A stretch of 64,000 nt of DNA, from NCBI RefSeq assembly GCF_000687835.1, contig NZ_JHYB01000003.1, positions 124,001 through 188,000 of the forward strand. Reading direction: 5' to 3'. A program made the translations under genes and the position numbers. The DNA comes from Haploplasma modicum ATCC 29102 (GTDB lineage: Bacteria; Bacillota_I; Bacilli_A; Acholeplasmatales; Acholeplasmataceae). Within the stretch, counting starts at the first letter, position 1. Every line of letters starts with the position of its first letter. Below, piece after piece: positions 45,533 through 54,741 of this stretch. Under the pieces are notes generated by a model. It was not told the DNA's origin, searched no databases, and saw only the letters and a program-made list of their open reading frames with translations.

Positions 45533-46867
45533 TTAAGATGTTAATCCGGATAGTGTTCGGTATGATGCTTCTGCTTCTTTAGTTGCAGTTAAAATATCTT
45601 TTCCAACATTCCAAACTTCTTTAATCATTGTTTCACCTGGTCCCCAGTAGTATGTTACTTGAGGTATTGTTGGCATTGGGATAGCACTTTCTAACTGTTT
45701 TGACATAGCCATTAAGTTTTTATCTGCTTTAATGCCTTCAATGTTATCTAATAATTCAGTTTTTAAAGCTGGCAATTTAGATTTCATTTTGTATTGTAAT
45801 TCCATTGCGATGTCTGAGTTTAAGAATTCAACGAACTTAATTGCATCTGCTTGATTTTTTGAATATTTATATACTGCAGCCATCATAGCACCTGCAAATG
45901 GTTTTGCTTCTTTTCCATTAATTGTTGGAAGACTTGCCACTTCATAGTCAATTCCTGCTTTAAGGTATGCTTCGTGATTCCATGGTCCTCCAATAACGTA
46001 AGGAATTTTACCTTCTTCAAATAATTTCCCACCTTCAATTGAATTATGATCACCAGTACCTGTTGTAATTGGTTGTAATTCAGTTTTCATCCATGTTAAA
46101 GCATCTTTTGCATTTTCAAATCCAACAGCACTTGGATCATTTAAATTTTCACCGAATGGTAAGAAACCAAATGCTGAATAGATGTGTTGAATAAAGTAAC
46201 TATCTGCCCAGTGACTTGAGATACCTAAATAATAGTTACCGTTTACTGCATTAGTTATTCCTGAAGCATCTTTCTTATCATTCCAAATTTTTGCAGCAGC
46301 AATTAATTCTTCATATGTTGCAGCTGGTGTTTCAACAAACTTTTTATTGTAGAATAAACCTACTGACTCAATTGACATTGGTACTGCATATAACTTAGGT
46401 TGTGCATTAGGATTACTTGGATCAAATGATCCAGTTGATTCGTCATAGTATAGTGTTGCAATACTTGTTCCTAATTCGTGTGTACGTTCTTCAATTTTTT
46501 CTTGTGTTGCTGTTGGTAATGGTAGTACTAAATCTTCTAAAACAGCTTGTGATAAGTGGTCATGTGGGAATTGGAATACGTCAGCACCATTTCCTGAAGG
46601 ACCAAATGTCTTTAAGTGTTCTCTACCATCAACAGAACCTTTATGTTGATGTTCAACTTGAATGTTTGGATATAATTTATTGAATTCTTTAATTACTTCT
46701 TTCATGTAATCGCCATTTTCATCATCAATCCAAACTCTAATTTTGCTCTTTTGTCCATATTGTTCTGAAAAGTCAATAATTTCACCGTTCTTACCAACAT
46801 TTTTATTACATGATACAAGTAGAACTACAGATGTTAAAATAATTAATATTCCTAATAGTTTTTTCAT
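45533..46867 (-). CDS. malE: Maltodextrin-binding lipoprotein MalE
   Basis: 444-aa lipoprotein from the ATG at 46867 (GGGGGGAAG upstream), which removes 11 non-signal residues. The signal peptide ends in the lipobox LVSC. The mature part is a family 1 solute-binding protein: KIRVWIDDENGDYMKEVIKE, YAVPMSIESVGLFYNKKF, GPWNHEAY and AFAGAMMAAVYKYSKN-type segments. It binds maltodextrins outside and hands them to MalFG. It follows the CBM41 gene by 13 bases and so belongs to the operon starting at 48.4 kb. Confidence 0.94.
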   Translation of the reverse strand: MKKLLGILIILTSVVLLVSCNKNVGKNGEIIDFSEQYGQKSKIRVWIDDENGDYMKEVIKEFNKLYPNIQVEHQHKGSVDGREHLKTFGPSGNGADVFQFPHDHLSQAVLEDLVLPLPTATQEKIEERTHELGTSIATLYYDESTGSFDPSNPNAQPKLYAVPMSIESVGLFYNKKFVETPAATYEELIAAAKIWNDKKDASGITNAVNGNYYLGISSHWADSYFIQHIYSAFGFLPFGENLNDPSAVGFENAKDALTWMKTELQPITTGTGDHNSIEGGKLFEEGKIPYVIGGPWNHEAYLKAGIDYEVASLPTINGKEAKPFAGAMMAAVYKYSKNQADAIKFVEFLNSDIAMELQYKMKSKLPALKTELLDNIEGIKADKNLMAMSKQLESAIPMPTIPQVTYYWGPGETMIKEVWNVGKDILTATKEAEASYRTLSGLTS

Positions 46868-46880
46868 AGTTCTTCCCCCC

Positions 46881-48347
46881 TTATTTGACTTTCTGAACAC
46901 GGAAAATGAATGTTTCTTCTGTTACATTACCCCATGTGTCTTCAACTCTTAATACAATTTTATAGTCGCCTAAAACATTTGTATTAATTTTTGAGAATTC
47001 CCCTTTTGGAACGAAAACTAATTTTGTTAAATCGCCATCTCTATCATCTGTAGAGATGAATCCTGGGAATTTATTTTGGTCAAATTTTTTATTCCATTCT
47101 ACAATAATAATACGGTCTCCTTCTTCTTCCCCTACGATTTCACTTGGTGAAACAAAAGAAATAACTGGAGCTTCTTTATCTAAATCTATTGCTAATGATG
47201 CTTTTTTGTTATCCTCTGTTGTTAATTTTAAATCAAATGTTACTACATATTCTTTAGTGTTATCTAAGTTTGCATCCAAGATAATAACAAATTTATTTAA
47301 TGTTTCAGCAGCAGCATTGAACTGAACTTCTTTAATCTTAACTACTGCTCCTGCACTATCTTTAACTGTAAACCATGAAGCAACTTCTTTTGTTGCTGCT
47401 TCTTTATCTACAGCATCTTTAACTGGATTTGCAACGTTTGAAGATGTTTCAACAAAAACTTGATTTGGTCTTGGTGCATATGTACCAGTTAATAAACCTT
47501 GGTTATCTCTTCCCATAGGAAGTAATCTAAATGAAAATGCTTCACGTGCAAATTCTTCAACACTATATACAACGTTATCATTCTTTGTATATGCATCACC
47601 CTTACTATATACATAAGCAACGCCAACTTGACCTAAAGCAGCTGTTGTTTCTTCGCCAATTGCATTTTTAAATGTAACGTCACCTGTTTTTTTGTTTTCA
47701 TCTCCACCAGCATAAATTAACATTCCTAAATCAGCGTTTGATGATGAAATCATTGCAACCTTAATTTCTGAAATTGCTGTATGTGACCCACCTTTAGTAA
47801 ACACTTTTGCTGGTTCTCCCCATCCTGGATCAGCATCTGAATTCCACATGTGAACGCCTAAGTTTTCCTCATATTTATTTGCAGGGTCTGCATAAACTAA
47901 TAATAAATTATATTTATCATTTTTAGCTGCATAGTATGCTGGATTAGTTGCTGATGTTGCTGCACCTTGGAATACATAAATATGATGTGTTTGATCTTTT
48001 GCAAAGTCATCTAATTTTATTTTAACATCATCTGTTTGTTTTCCATTCCAGTCTTGACTACTGTTATTTTCGGTATCTGTAAACTTAACAGCTATAAAAC
48101 CTAATTCCCCTTGAACTGGCATATTTTCATATTTGAAGAATATCCCAAAATCATCGGTTCCTGTTGGTTTTGCCATTGGACCTGCTGTTCCACCCCATGC
48201 ATGAGCTCCTATATTAGTATAGTCACTCTCCCAATTTTGATAATGAACTATAAATGTCGCTTTATCTGCTTCTTCTGCAGCAAATAAAAATGAAGACATT
48301 AAAATTCCTGAAAATATTATCGATAAAGATAATAATAGTTTTTTCAT
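46881..48347 (-). CDS. Secreted two-CBM41 alpha-glucan-binding protein, no catalytic domain
   Basis: 488 aa with a signal peptide (cleavage near LFAAEE, no lipobox). Two CBM41-like (pullulanase-associated) repeats follow at about 30-140 and 145-260. They share FIVHYQNWESDYTNIGAHAW and YNLLLVYADPANKYEENLGV with a later conserved strand ending in HIYVF or AYVYS. Residues about 300-480 form Ig-like/DUF5011-type modules (ISFVSPSEI, FISTDDRDGDLT, YKIVLRVEDTWGN). There is no GH13 barrel. It probably binds starch or glycogen near the surface pullulanase and MalE. It is the first gene of the leftward mal operon. Confidence 0.85.
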   Translation of the reverse strand: MKKLLLSLSIIFSGILMSSFLFAAEEADKATFIVHYQNWESDYTNIGAHAWGGTAGPMAKPTGTDDFGIFFKYENMPVQGELGFIAVKFTDTENNSSQDWNGKQTDDVKIKLDDFAKDQTHHIYVFQGAATSATNPAYYAAKNDKYNLLLVYADPANKYEENLGVHMWNSDADPGWGEPAKVFTKGGSHTAISEIKVAMISSSNADLGMLIYAGGDENKKTGDVTFKNAIGEETTAALGQVGVAYVYSKGDAYTKNDNVVYSVEEFAREAFSFRLLPMGRDNQGLLTGTYAPRPNQVFVETSSNVANPVKDAVDKEAATKEVASWFTVKDSAGAVVKIKEVQFNAAAETLNKFVIILDANLDNTKEYVVTFDLKLTTEDNKKASLAIDLDKEAPVISFVSPSEIVGEEEGDRIIIVEWNKKFDQNKFPGFISTDDRDGDLTKLVFVPKGEFSKINTNVLGDYKIVLRVEDTWGNVTEETFIFRVQKVK

Positions 48348-48394
48348 TTCTTTCCTCCCTAAACTATTTTATTTTTTTTGAATATTACATTTTT

Positions 48395-48431
48395 ATAATA
48401 TCACATAACCTAGATAGTGTAAACGCTTTAG
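48395..48431 (-). promoter_or_regulatory. Promoter of the CBM41-malEFG operon with operator over the -35
   Basis: Minus strand TTTACA (48423-48418), a 17-bp spacer and TATTAT (48400-48395). The -35 overlaps the motif TGTAAACGCTTTAG (48418-48431, plus strand), which resembles catabolite-responsive or LacI-type operators. Binding there would block this promoter. Confidence 0.7.
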
Positions 48432-48445
48432 GAGGTTTTCCTTTT

Positions 48446-48490
48446 TGCAACCGTTACCACATTGAACCATATATTTTTATAAACTATAAT
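48446..48490 (+). promoter_or_regulatory. Promoter of the surface pullulanase with adjacent operator
   Basis: TTGAAC (48462-48467), a 17-bp spacer and TATAAT (48485-48490). Immediately upstream, 48446-48459 reads TGGTAACGGTTGCA on the minus strand, a second copy of the TGNNAACGNTT motif. One regulator could thus control both divergent units. Confidence 0.7.
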
Positions 48491-48520
48491 AAGCATATCA
48501 AAACTTCGGGAGGGGAAAAA

Positions 48521-51451
48521 ATGAAAAAAATATTTATTGCTTTAATTACTACTATGATTGTTTTTCTTAATTTTTTAGTTTTAGTTCAAGCAAACACGAA
48601 TAATATGAAATTAGTAGTTCATTATTATAGATATGATAATAACTATGAAGGATTCAATTTCCATTTATGGGAAAAGGAACCAAAAGATATGCCTGGAAAA
48701 GATTTTGAATTTTATGAAAATGATATTGATGAATTTGGAGCATTCAGGGAAGTCAATTTATCTGAAGAAAATTTAACTAAGACAACCAAATTCGGAATAA
48801 TTATTAAAAAAGGCGGTTGGGAAGGATACCGTGAACCAGGGGGAGATAGGTTCTTTGAGGTTAGTAAAATGCAAGTGAAAGACAATAAAATTCATGCTTA
48901 CTTTGTTGAACAGGACTTAAATATTGGTTTATCTGATGATGATATTTTAAATAACATTCCAGATAAACGACCAAAAATATTAACAACTTACTTTGAGAAA
49001 AATTTAGATGTTAAAATTAATTTAACTTCTATTGCAAATAAAGTGGAAGTTTTAGAAGATGATATTTTAATTTCAACCTTAATTGAAGAAAATAAAAATT
49101 TAACTTTAAAAATAAATAAAGAAATTGATTTAGTTAAAAGCTATAAAGTTAAAGCTTACTTTGATGATAATGTTATCTCAGTAAAAGATATTTCAATTCA
49201 TAACTTATATGATACAACTATTTTTGAAGACAATTATACTTATGATGGAAAACTTGGTATTACATATCAAGAAAATAAAACAATTTTTAGACTTTGGGCT
49301 CCACTTTCAAGTAATGTTGTTTTAAATCTTTATAACCAGGGCCATCCTAAATATAATAATAAAGGTGAAAAGAGTGAAGAAATAACCCCATATGCAACAT
49401 ATCCGTTAAACAAAATTGAAAAAGGTGCTTGGGAAATTATTTTAGATGGTAATCTTGCTAATAAATACTATACATTTAGCGTTACAAACCAAGGAATAAC
49501 AAATGAAGTTACTGATCCTTATTCCTACTCAACAGGAGCAAATGGGCTTAGATCAATGGTTGTTGATTTTAATAATCAAAACCCTATCGGTTGGAATTAC
49601 AATGATAGACCAAACAATGTAGTTAATTTAACAGACTATATTGTATATGAATTACAAGTAAGAGATTTAACTACTCACAGTTCATGGAATGGTAGTGAGG
49701 AAAATAGAGGGAAATTTTTAGGATTCACCGAAGATAACACTACTTATACAAATAAAGAAGGAACTACAGTTACAACAGGACTTGCACATTTAAAAGAACT
49801 TGGAATTAATGCAGTTCAATTACTACCAATCTTTGATTTTGGTTATGTTGATGAAGCTGAAATGGCAACAAATCCCCTATATACAAATACCTTTAACTGG
49901 GGTTATATGCCTTATCACTTCAATACTTTAGAAGGTTCATTTTCTTCTAATCCTTTTGATGGTAATAAACGAATTAATGAATTTAAGCAATTAGTACAAA
50001 CTCTCCACAATAATGATATAAGAGTAATTATGGACGTTGTATATAATCATACTGGCGAATCTGAAAACTCAAATTTCCATAAAATAATTCCTGGGTATTA
50101 TCACCGACTAAATAGTTCTGGTTCATTTTCAAATGGTAGTGGAACTGGAAATGAAACAGCAAGTGAGAGATCAATGGTTAGAAACTTTATGTTAGATTCA
50201 ATTAAGTTTTTAGCAACAGAATATAACTTATCCGGTTTTAGATTTGATTTAATGGCTCTACATGATGTTGAGACTATGAAACAAATTGAAGAAATGTTAT
50301 ATGAAATTGATCCAACAATTGTTATTTATGGTGAGCCTTGGGATGCAGGTGGTGCAGCAATTGATAGTAGTAATGCTGCAGGTAAAAATAACATAAAAGA
50401 ATTTAATAATGTTGGTGCATTTAATGATAATACTAGAGACGCAATAAAAGGTTCTGTTTTTGATGAAAAAGATGGTGCATGGTTACAATCAGCAAAACCA
50501 GAAAATCATGTTGAAAATATAAAATATGGTATTACTGGTGGAGTTAATCACCCACAAGTAAATGTCGACAAATGGCATTTAAGTCCAAACCGAACAATTA
50601 ATTATGTTAGTGCTCATGACAATAATACCTTACATGATAAACTTAGATTAACTGGAATTAAAAATGATGAAAAAGTAGCAAAAATGCAAATACAGGCCAA
50701 TGCAATGATCTTAACTTCTCAAGGAATTCCATTCCTTCATGCAGGCGTTGATTTTATGCGTTCTAAGCCGTTAGAATCTGGTGGTTATGACGATAACTCA
50801 TATGAATCACCAGACTCTGTAAATCAGCTTAGATGGGACAAAAAAGCAAGCAACGTTATGGTATTTGAATATTATAAAGCATTAATTAGTATTAGAAAAA
50901 ATTATCAACAATTTAGAATTAATAATGCTAATGATATTATTAATCACTTACGTTTTGTTGATACAAAAAATCCAAATATCATTCATTTTGAAATTACCTT
51001 ACCAAATATGCCAAAAGTAATTGTTGTCCATGTAGGCAATGTTGCTATACCTTATACCTTTAAATTTAATGATTCTAATAAATATAAGGTACTTACTACT
51101 TATACTGATGCTTCTGTCTTTGGTTTAAATATTGTAGATAATAAATCAACTGTTTTAATGAATACTTCACAAATATATATTGAAAATAAAGATATTTCTG
51201 AGGTTAAAGTAAAAAAACAAAATGTTACAATAAAGGAAAATTATAACTATGATGTTTTAGATAATATTAAAATTGACTTAGATAAATATGATGTTATTTA
51301 TAAATCAACATTTGACTCATCTAAACAAGGAAAATATTTAATTAATATCCTTGTTAGAGATAAAGAAGGTAATTTATTAAAGCTTGAGTATTATTTAAAA
51401 GTTGGAAAAGATTATAGCGATGTTAAAATAAAAGGAGAAATTACAGTATGA
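48521..51451 (+). CDS. Secreted type I pullulanase (GH13_14)
   Basis: 976 aa from the ATG at 48521, which has CGGGAGGGG upstream; the longer open frame reads through the promoter. The signal peptide ends near LVQANTNN without a lipobox. Domains: CBM41 (about 30-140), CBM48 (about 240-340), GH13 barrel with TFNWGYMPYHF (variant of YNWGYNP), VVYNHTGESENSNF, nucleophile Asp in GFRFDLMALHD, Glu in IYGEPWDAGG and SAHDNNTLHDK. An all-beta C-terminus with a DUF5011-like last part follows. It debranches extracellular starch, glycogen or pullulan for MalE. Confidence 0.95.
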   Translation: MKKIFIALITTMIVFLNFLVLVQANTNNMKLVVHYYRYDNNYEGFNFHLWEKEPKDMPGKDFEFYENDIDEFGAFREVNLSEENLTKTTKFGIIIKKGGWEGYREPGGDRFFEVSKMQVKDNKIHAYFVEQDLNIGLSDDDILNNIPDKRPKILTTYFEKNLDVKINLTSIANKVEVLEDDILISTLIEENKNLTLKINKEIDLVKSYKVKAYFDDNVISVKDISIHNLYDTTIFEDNYTYDGKLGITYQENKTIFRLWAPLSSNVVLNLYNQGHPKYNNKGEKSEEITPYATYPLNKIEKGAWEIILDGNLANKYYTFSVTNQGITNEVTDPYSYSTGANGLRSMVVDFNNQNPIGWNYNDRPNNVVNLTDYIVYELQVRDLTTHSSWNGSEENRGKFLGFTEDNTTYTNKEGTTVTTGLAHLKELGINAVQLLPIFDFGYVDEAEMATNPLYTNTFNWGYMPYHFNTLEGSFSSNPFDGNKRINEFKQLVQTLHNNDIRVIMDVVYNHTGESENSNFHKIIPGYYHRLNSSGSFSNGSGTGNETASERSMVRNFMLDSIKFLATEYNLSGFRFDLMALHDVETMKQIEEMLYEIDPTIVIYGEPWDAGGAAIDSSNAAGKNNIKEFNNVGAFNDNTRDAIKGSVFDEKDGAWLQSAKPENHVENIKYGITGGVNHPQVNVDKWHLSPNRTINYVSAHDNNTLHDKLRLTGIKNDEKVAKMQIQANAMILTSQGIPFLHAGVDFMRSKPLESGGYDDNSYESPDSVNQLRWDKKASNVMVFEYYKALISIRKNYQQFRINNANDIINHLRFVDTKNPNIIHFEITLPNMPKVIVVHVGNVAIPYTFKFNDSNKYKVLTTYTDASVFGLNIVDNKSTVLMNTSQIYIENKDISEVKVKKQNVTIKENYNYDVLDNIKIDLDKYDVIYKSTFDSSKQGKYLINILVRDKEGNLLKLEYYLKVGKDYSDVKIKGEITV

Positions 51452-51795
51452 AAAAAATATTACTAATCCTCTCCATCTTATTTATTAGTCTAAGTCTTGT
51501 ATCATGTAAGGATAAAAAATATGATGCAAAGATTCTAGAACAAGAATTAAATGGTAATACATATACTTTTAAACTTGAAATCTATGAAAAAGATAGAGAC
51601 AAAATAGAAGTTATTGCACAAAGTTCAGCAGTTAATATCTACGATAAATTAGATGAAAAAATAGGAACAAAAACTAGATACTTAAATATTACTTTTGTTA
51701 ATCAAAATAAAGATATATTAACTGTAAAATATATTATCAATCAAAATGAATTTAATCTAGGACTTAAATTACTAAATAAAACTTGGCATAATTAA
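51448..51795 (+). CDS. Small lipoprotein of unknown function
   Basis: 115 aa with a signal peptide and lipobox LVSC (Cys20). The mature part is small and beta-rich, with no recognised family. It overlaps the pullulanase stop by four bases and is followed by a terminator, so it is produced together with the pullulanase. It might help to retain or fold the enzyme at the surface; this is only a guess from context. Confidence 0.75.
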   Translation: MKKILLILSILFISLSLVSCKDKKYDAKILEQELNGNTYTFKLEIYEKDRDKIEVIAQSSAVNIYDKLDEKIGTKTRYLNITFVNQNKDILTVKYIINQNEFNLGLKLLNKTWHN

Positions 51796-51799
51796 AGTA

Positions 51800-51832
51800 A
51801 AATCTCCTTTTATAAGGAGATTTTCTTATATT
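51800..51832 (+). terminator. Terminator of the pullulanase-lipoprotein unit
   Basis: AAAATCTCCTT, loop TTAT, AAGGAGATTTT and CTTATATT, just after the lipoprotein stop. Confidence 0.85.
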
Positions 51833-51863
51833 AAAAAGACTTAAGAATTTCTTAAGTCTTTTA
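51833..51863 (-). terminator. Terminator after the DUF1189 gene
   Basis: The minus strand has AAAAGACTTAAGAA, ATTCTTAAGTCTTTT and a T-rich tail. It faces the preceding terminator. Confidence 0.8.
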
Positions 51864-51864
51864 C

Positions 51865-52683
51865 TTATGCTAATATTTTCTTTCCTTGTGTTAATAGCAC
51901 TAACATTACAATCATCCCACTTGATAGTTGAAACACAACTGGAGCAAATGGTGTTGACATTAAACCTACAATAAAGGTTAAAATTGCTGGAACACCAAAA
52001 CACATCATTACAAATTTTAAACCATCTTTAAAATTAAGGAAGTTTTGATATCCAAATCTAAACAACTGAACTAAAAGAGCAAGAATTAATGCATAGATAA
52101 TATTTACACTAATTTGGATAATATTGTTTCTTACTAAAGTATATAGAATAATATCTTTTTTAAAAGATTTCTCTGTACTACTTGCAAACTCTTTATAAAG
52201 ACTAATTTTCTCTTCTCCAGTTGCAAGATTTATATCGTTTAATCTAAACTCATCTTTACTAAATCCTTCATAACCTATTCCTTCTAAAACATTTCCTTCA
52301 TTATCGACATAAATAATTGTATTTTCACTAAATATTAAAGAGTTATGGTTAGTTTTAGGATCAACCTTTTCTTTATTATTAAAGATATAATTAATTCCAT
52401 CATGAATAAATAAATATACATCCTCTGAGTTAGATACTAATTTTCCTCCTTTAATAACTAAATCAGTTGGTAATTCCCAGTCAAGAGGAACTCCTTTATC
52501 AAAACTCTCCACAATAAAATCTAGTCTTGAACCCTCATTTTTTACTACTTCATATGAGGCAGGAAAATTAGATATAAGAATTAAAATAATGAAAAATATT
52601 GATAATTTGAATAAACTTTTCTCTTCTGATTTAAGTATACTTTTCAGTTTTAACGAATCAAAGAAGTATTCAATTACAAACAT
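51865..52683 (-). CDS. DUF1189 membrane protein, YvdJ-like
   Basis: 272 aa from the ATG at 52683. One N-terminal membrane helix (about 28-45), an external domain and three or four C-terminal helices fit the DUF1189 family. The Bacillus maltodextrin cluster contains a DUF1189 protein (YvdJ), so the same association recurs here. Role unknown. The start overlaps the amylase stop by one base (TGATG). Confidence 0.75.
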   Translation of the reverse strand: MFVIEYFFDSLKLKSILKSEEKSLFKLSIFFIILILISNFPASYEVVKNEGSRLDFIVESFDKGVPLDWELPTDLVIKGGKLVSNSEDVYLFIHDGINYIFNNKEKVDPKTNHNSLIFSENTIIYVDNEGNVLEGIGYEGFSKDEFRLNDINLATGEEKISLYKEFASSTEKSFKKDIILYTLVRNNIIQISVNIIYALILALLVQLFRFGYQNFLNFKDGLKFVMMCFGVPAILTFIVGLMSTPFAPVVFQLSSGMIVMLVLLTQGKKILA

Positions 52684-54170
52684 CAAAATCCCCCCATGTT
52701 TTTATATTCTTTTAGTTTAAAAACAACCATTCCGAAAGCTTCTAATTCTTTACTTCCATAAACTACTTCAAAGTCTAAATCAAGATTAATTGTTTTATCA
52801 GATAAGTTGTTAATTACTAAAACTGTTTCTTTAAAATTTGAATCATTAATACTTCTATAATATCCTTGTATCTGACTAGTATTATTTTCATATGATGCAA
52901 ACTCGTTTCCATACATTAAACTTGGAAGGCTTTTTCTTAAACTAATTAATTTTTTATAGTGATTAAACATTGAGGTTTCATCTTTTTGTTGTTCTACTAT
53001 ATTTTTAGTATTTTTATTTGAACCATCATTTGATAACCATTTTGTTGTTCTATCATCGCCCCATAGTAGTGGTTGTCTTCTATATTCATCATAGACAACC
53101 TTACCATTTATTTCCGCACCTTCATATCTAACACCTTTTAACCCGATTTCATCACCATAATAAATAAAAGGCGATCCAGGTAGTGTCATCAAGATACCTA
53201 CTGCTGATTTTAACCTATTAAAATCATTATACATTGATGCTACTCGGTCCATATCATGATTTCCTAGGAAAGGTGAATCTACATACTGATTATTCACCTT
53301 ATAATACTCAGAATACATTCTTTCTAAGTTTTTACTCAATAAATACTGGCTACTTCCTGAACCTACTTTATTTTTTAACTCATTTTGTAAATAAAAATTA
53401 AAATATGAGTTTCCACTTATCGCATAATCTTTGACAATATTATAGTCATTAATGAAAACTTCACCTACTAAAAATAAATTTTTATTTTTAGCTTCGATAT
53501 AATCATTTAATTTACTCATAAATATTTTATTGTATGCTGGAGCAAATGAAAGACCAGATTCTTCAAAGAAATGACCAACCGCATCTAATCTAAATCCATC
53601 AACCCCAAGATCTACATATGTATCAATTATTTTATATATTTCATTTAATACTTTAGGGCTATTTAAGTTTAGATCAACCATTCCCCCTGGAAATGATTGA
53701 TAAGCTTGACCATTTTGCCAAACATAATAATCTCTATATTCACTATCTTTATTGTTTATAGCATCTAAATACCAAGGATGGGTGTCTGAAGTATGATTTA
53801 TTACTAAATCTAGAATTACCTTTATATTTCGCTTTTTAGACTCTGCTAAAAGTTCTTTTAAATCATCCATTGTTCCATACTCTTCATTTATTTGATAATA
53901 ATCAGTTGTATCATAACCGTGATATGATGGTGATTTAAATATTGGCAATAACCAAATTCCTGTAACACCTAAGTCTTCTAGATAATCAAGATTATTGGTA
54001 ACCCCTTTTAAATCCCCAATCCCATCTTGATCACTATCAGCAAAACTTCTTACAAATAAACTATAATAAATATCATTTTGATAAATTTCACTATAGTTAA
54101 CTTCTTTTTTACAAGAAACTAAGTACAATGACATTAACAAAATAAAAACACTTATAAATATTTTTTTCAT
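52683..54170 (-). CDS. Surface-anchored GH13 alpha-amylase lipoprotein
   Basis: 495 aa. A signal peptide with lipobox LVSC (Cys20) is followed by a GH13 barrel: IYYSLFVRSFADSDQDGIGD, DLVINHTSDTHPWY, nucleophile Asp in DGFRLDAVGHF, Glu in LVGEVFIND and LGNHDMDRVASM. It is close to the alpha-glucosidase/oligo-glucosidase group but exported. It would cut starch at the cell surface into dextrins for MalE. It lies between the RDD gene (no gap) and the DUF1189 gene. Confidence 0.92.
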   Translation of the reverse strand: MKKIFISVFILLMSLYLVSCKKEVNYSEIYQNDIYYSLFVRSFADSDQDGIGDLKGVTNNLDYLEDLGVTGIWLLPIFKSPSYHGYDTTDYYQINEEYGTMDDLKELLAESKKRNIKVILDLVINHTSDTHPWYLDAINNKDSEYRDYYVWQNGQAYQSFPGGMVDLNLNSPKVLNEIYKIIDTYVDLGVDGFRLDAVGHFFEESGLSFAPAYNKIFMSKLNDYIEAKNKNLFLVGEVFINDYNIVKDYAISGNSYFNFYLQNELKNKVGSGSSQYLLSKNLERMYSEYYKVNNQYVDSPFLGNHDMDRVASMYNDFNRLKSAVGILMTLPGSPFIYYGDEIGLKGVRYEGAEINGKVVYDEYRRQPLLWGDDRTTKWLSNDGSNKNTKNIVEQQKDETSMFNHYKKLISLRKSLPSLMYGNEFASYENNTSQIQGYYRSINDSNFKETVLVINNLSDKTINLDLDFEVVYGSKELEAFGMVVFKLKEYKNMGGF

Positions 54171-54635
54171 TTATAACCCCTTCTTTTTTAGTGATTCTGA
54201 AGTCCCTAAAAAATGTTCTTCTCTTTTTTTTACGTCTCTTTTTAATGTACTAATTACTTTTGTCTTAAATATATAATCATGAATAGTTCTGCTTGTTCCT
54301 TTTTCAGTTAAAGCAAAATAACAAACAAGACTATATATACCAAAAGTTGATATACTTAGAATCATTTTAAAAAGTTCTCTTAAAATTAATACATAGGTAT
54401 TTGTGTTACTATCATCTAGATTAACTACTTTAATTCCTTGAATTCTCTTTCCAAATGTTTGTCCTTTTGATAAAATCAATGGAACAATACTAGTTAAAAC
54501 AAATACAAGTAAAACAAGTAAGTATTTTAAACCTAATTTACCTTGAATCCCTAGCCCTACTAGCAACATTGTTATTGCAAGTGCTGAAATATCAATTGAA
54601 AAAGCAATAACTCTTCTCTCAAATCTTGGAACCAT
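54171..54635 (-). CDS. RDD-family membrane protein
   Basis: 154 aa with the RDD pattern FERRVIAFSIDISALAITM and GQTFGKRIQGIKVV, and three membrane helices. It is the first gene of the unit with the surface amylase and the DUF1189 protein. RDD proteins have no defined role in this setting. Confidence 0.85.
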   Translation of the reverse strand: MVPRFERRVIAFSIDISALAITMLLVGLGIQGKLGLKYLLVLLVFVLTSIVPLILSKGQTFGKRIQGIKVVNLDDSNTNTYVLILRELFKMILSISTFGIYSLVCYFALTEKGTSRTIHDYIFKTKVISTLKRDVKKREEHFLGTSESLKKKGL

Positions 54636-54662
54636 GAAAACACCTCTTTAAAGCAATTATAA

Positions 54663-54690
54663 CATAAACAAAACTATGATAACGTTTTTA
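54663..54690 (-). promoter_or_regulatory. Promoter/operator of the RDD-amylase unit
   Basis: Plus strand TGATAACGTTTTTA at 54677-54690 is a third copy of the TGNNAACGNTT motif. It overlaps the -35 region of a minus-strand promoter whose TATAAT lies about 15-16 bp further left. The unit thus seems to share a regulator with the divergent promoters at 48.4 kb. Confidence 0.55.
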
Positions 54691-54701
54691 TTTATTGGCA
54701 T

Positions 54702-54733
54702 GAAAAAAACAATGCCTGTTTATAAGCATTGTT
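54702..54733 (-). terminator. Terminator after malK
   Basis: The minus strand has AACAATGC, loop TTATAAACAG, GCATTGTT and TTTTT, just after the malK stop. Confidence 0.85.
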
Positions 54734-54741
54734 TATTTGAA

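Noticed and set aside
48254-48520. N-terminal extension of the secreted pullulanase
   Set aside because: It runs antisense to the CBM41 gene and across both divergent promoters. The ATG at 48521 has a strong ribosome site and a signal peptide follows.
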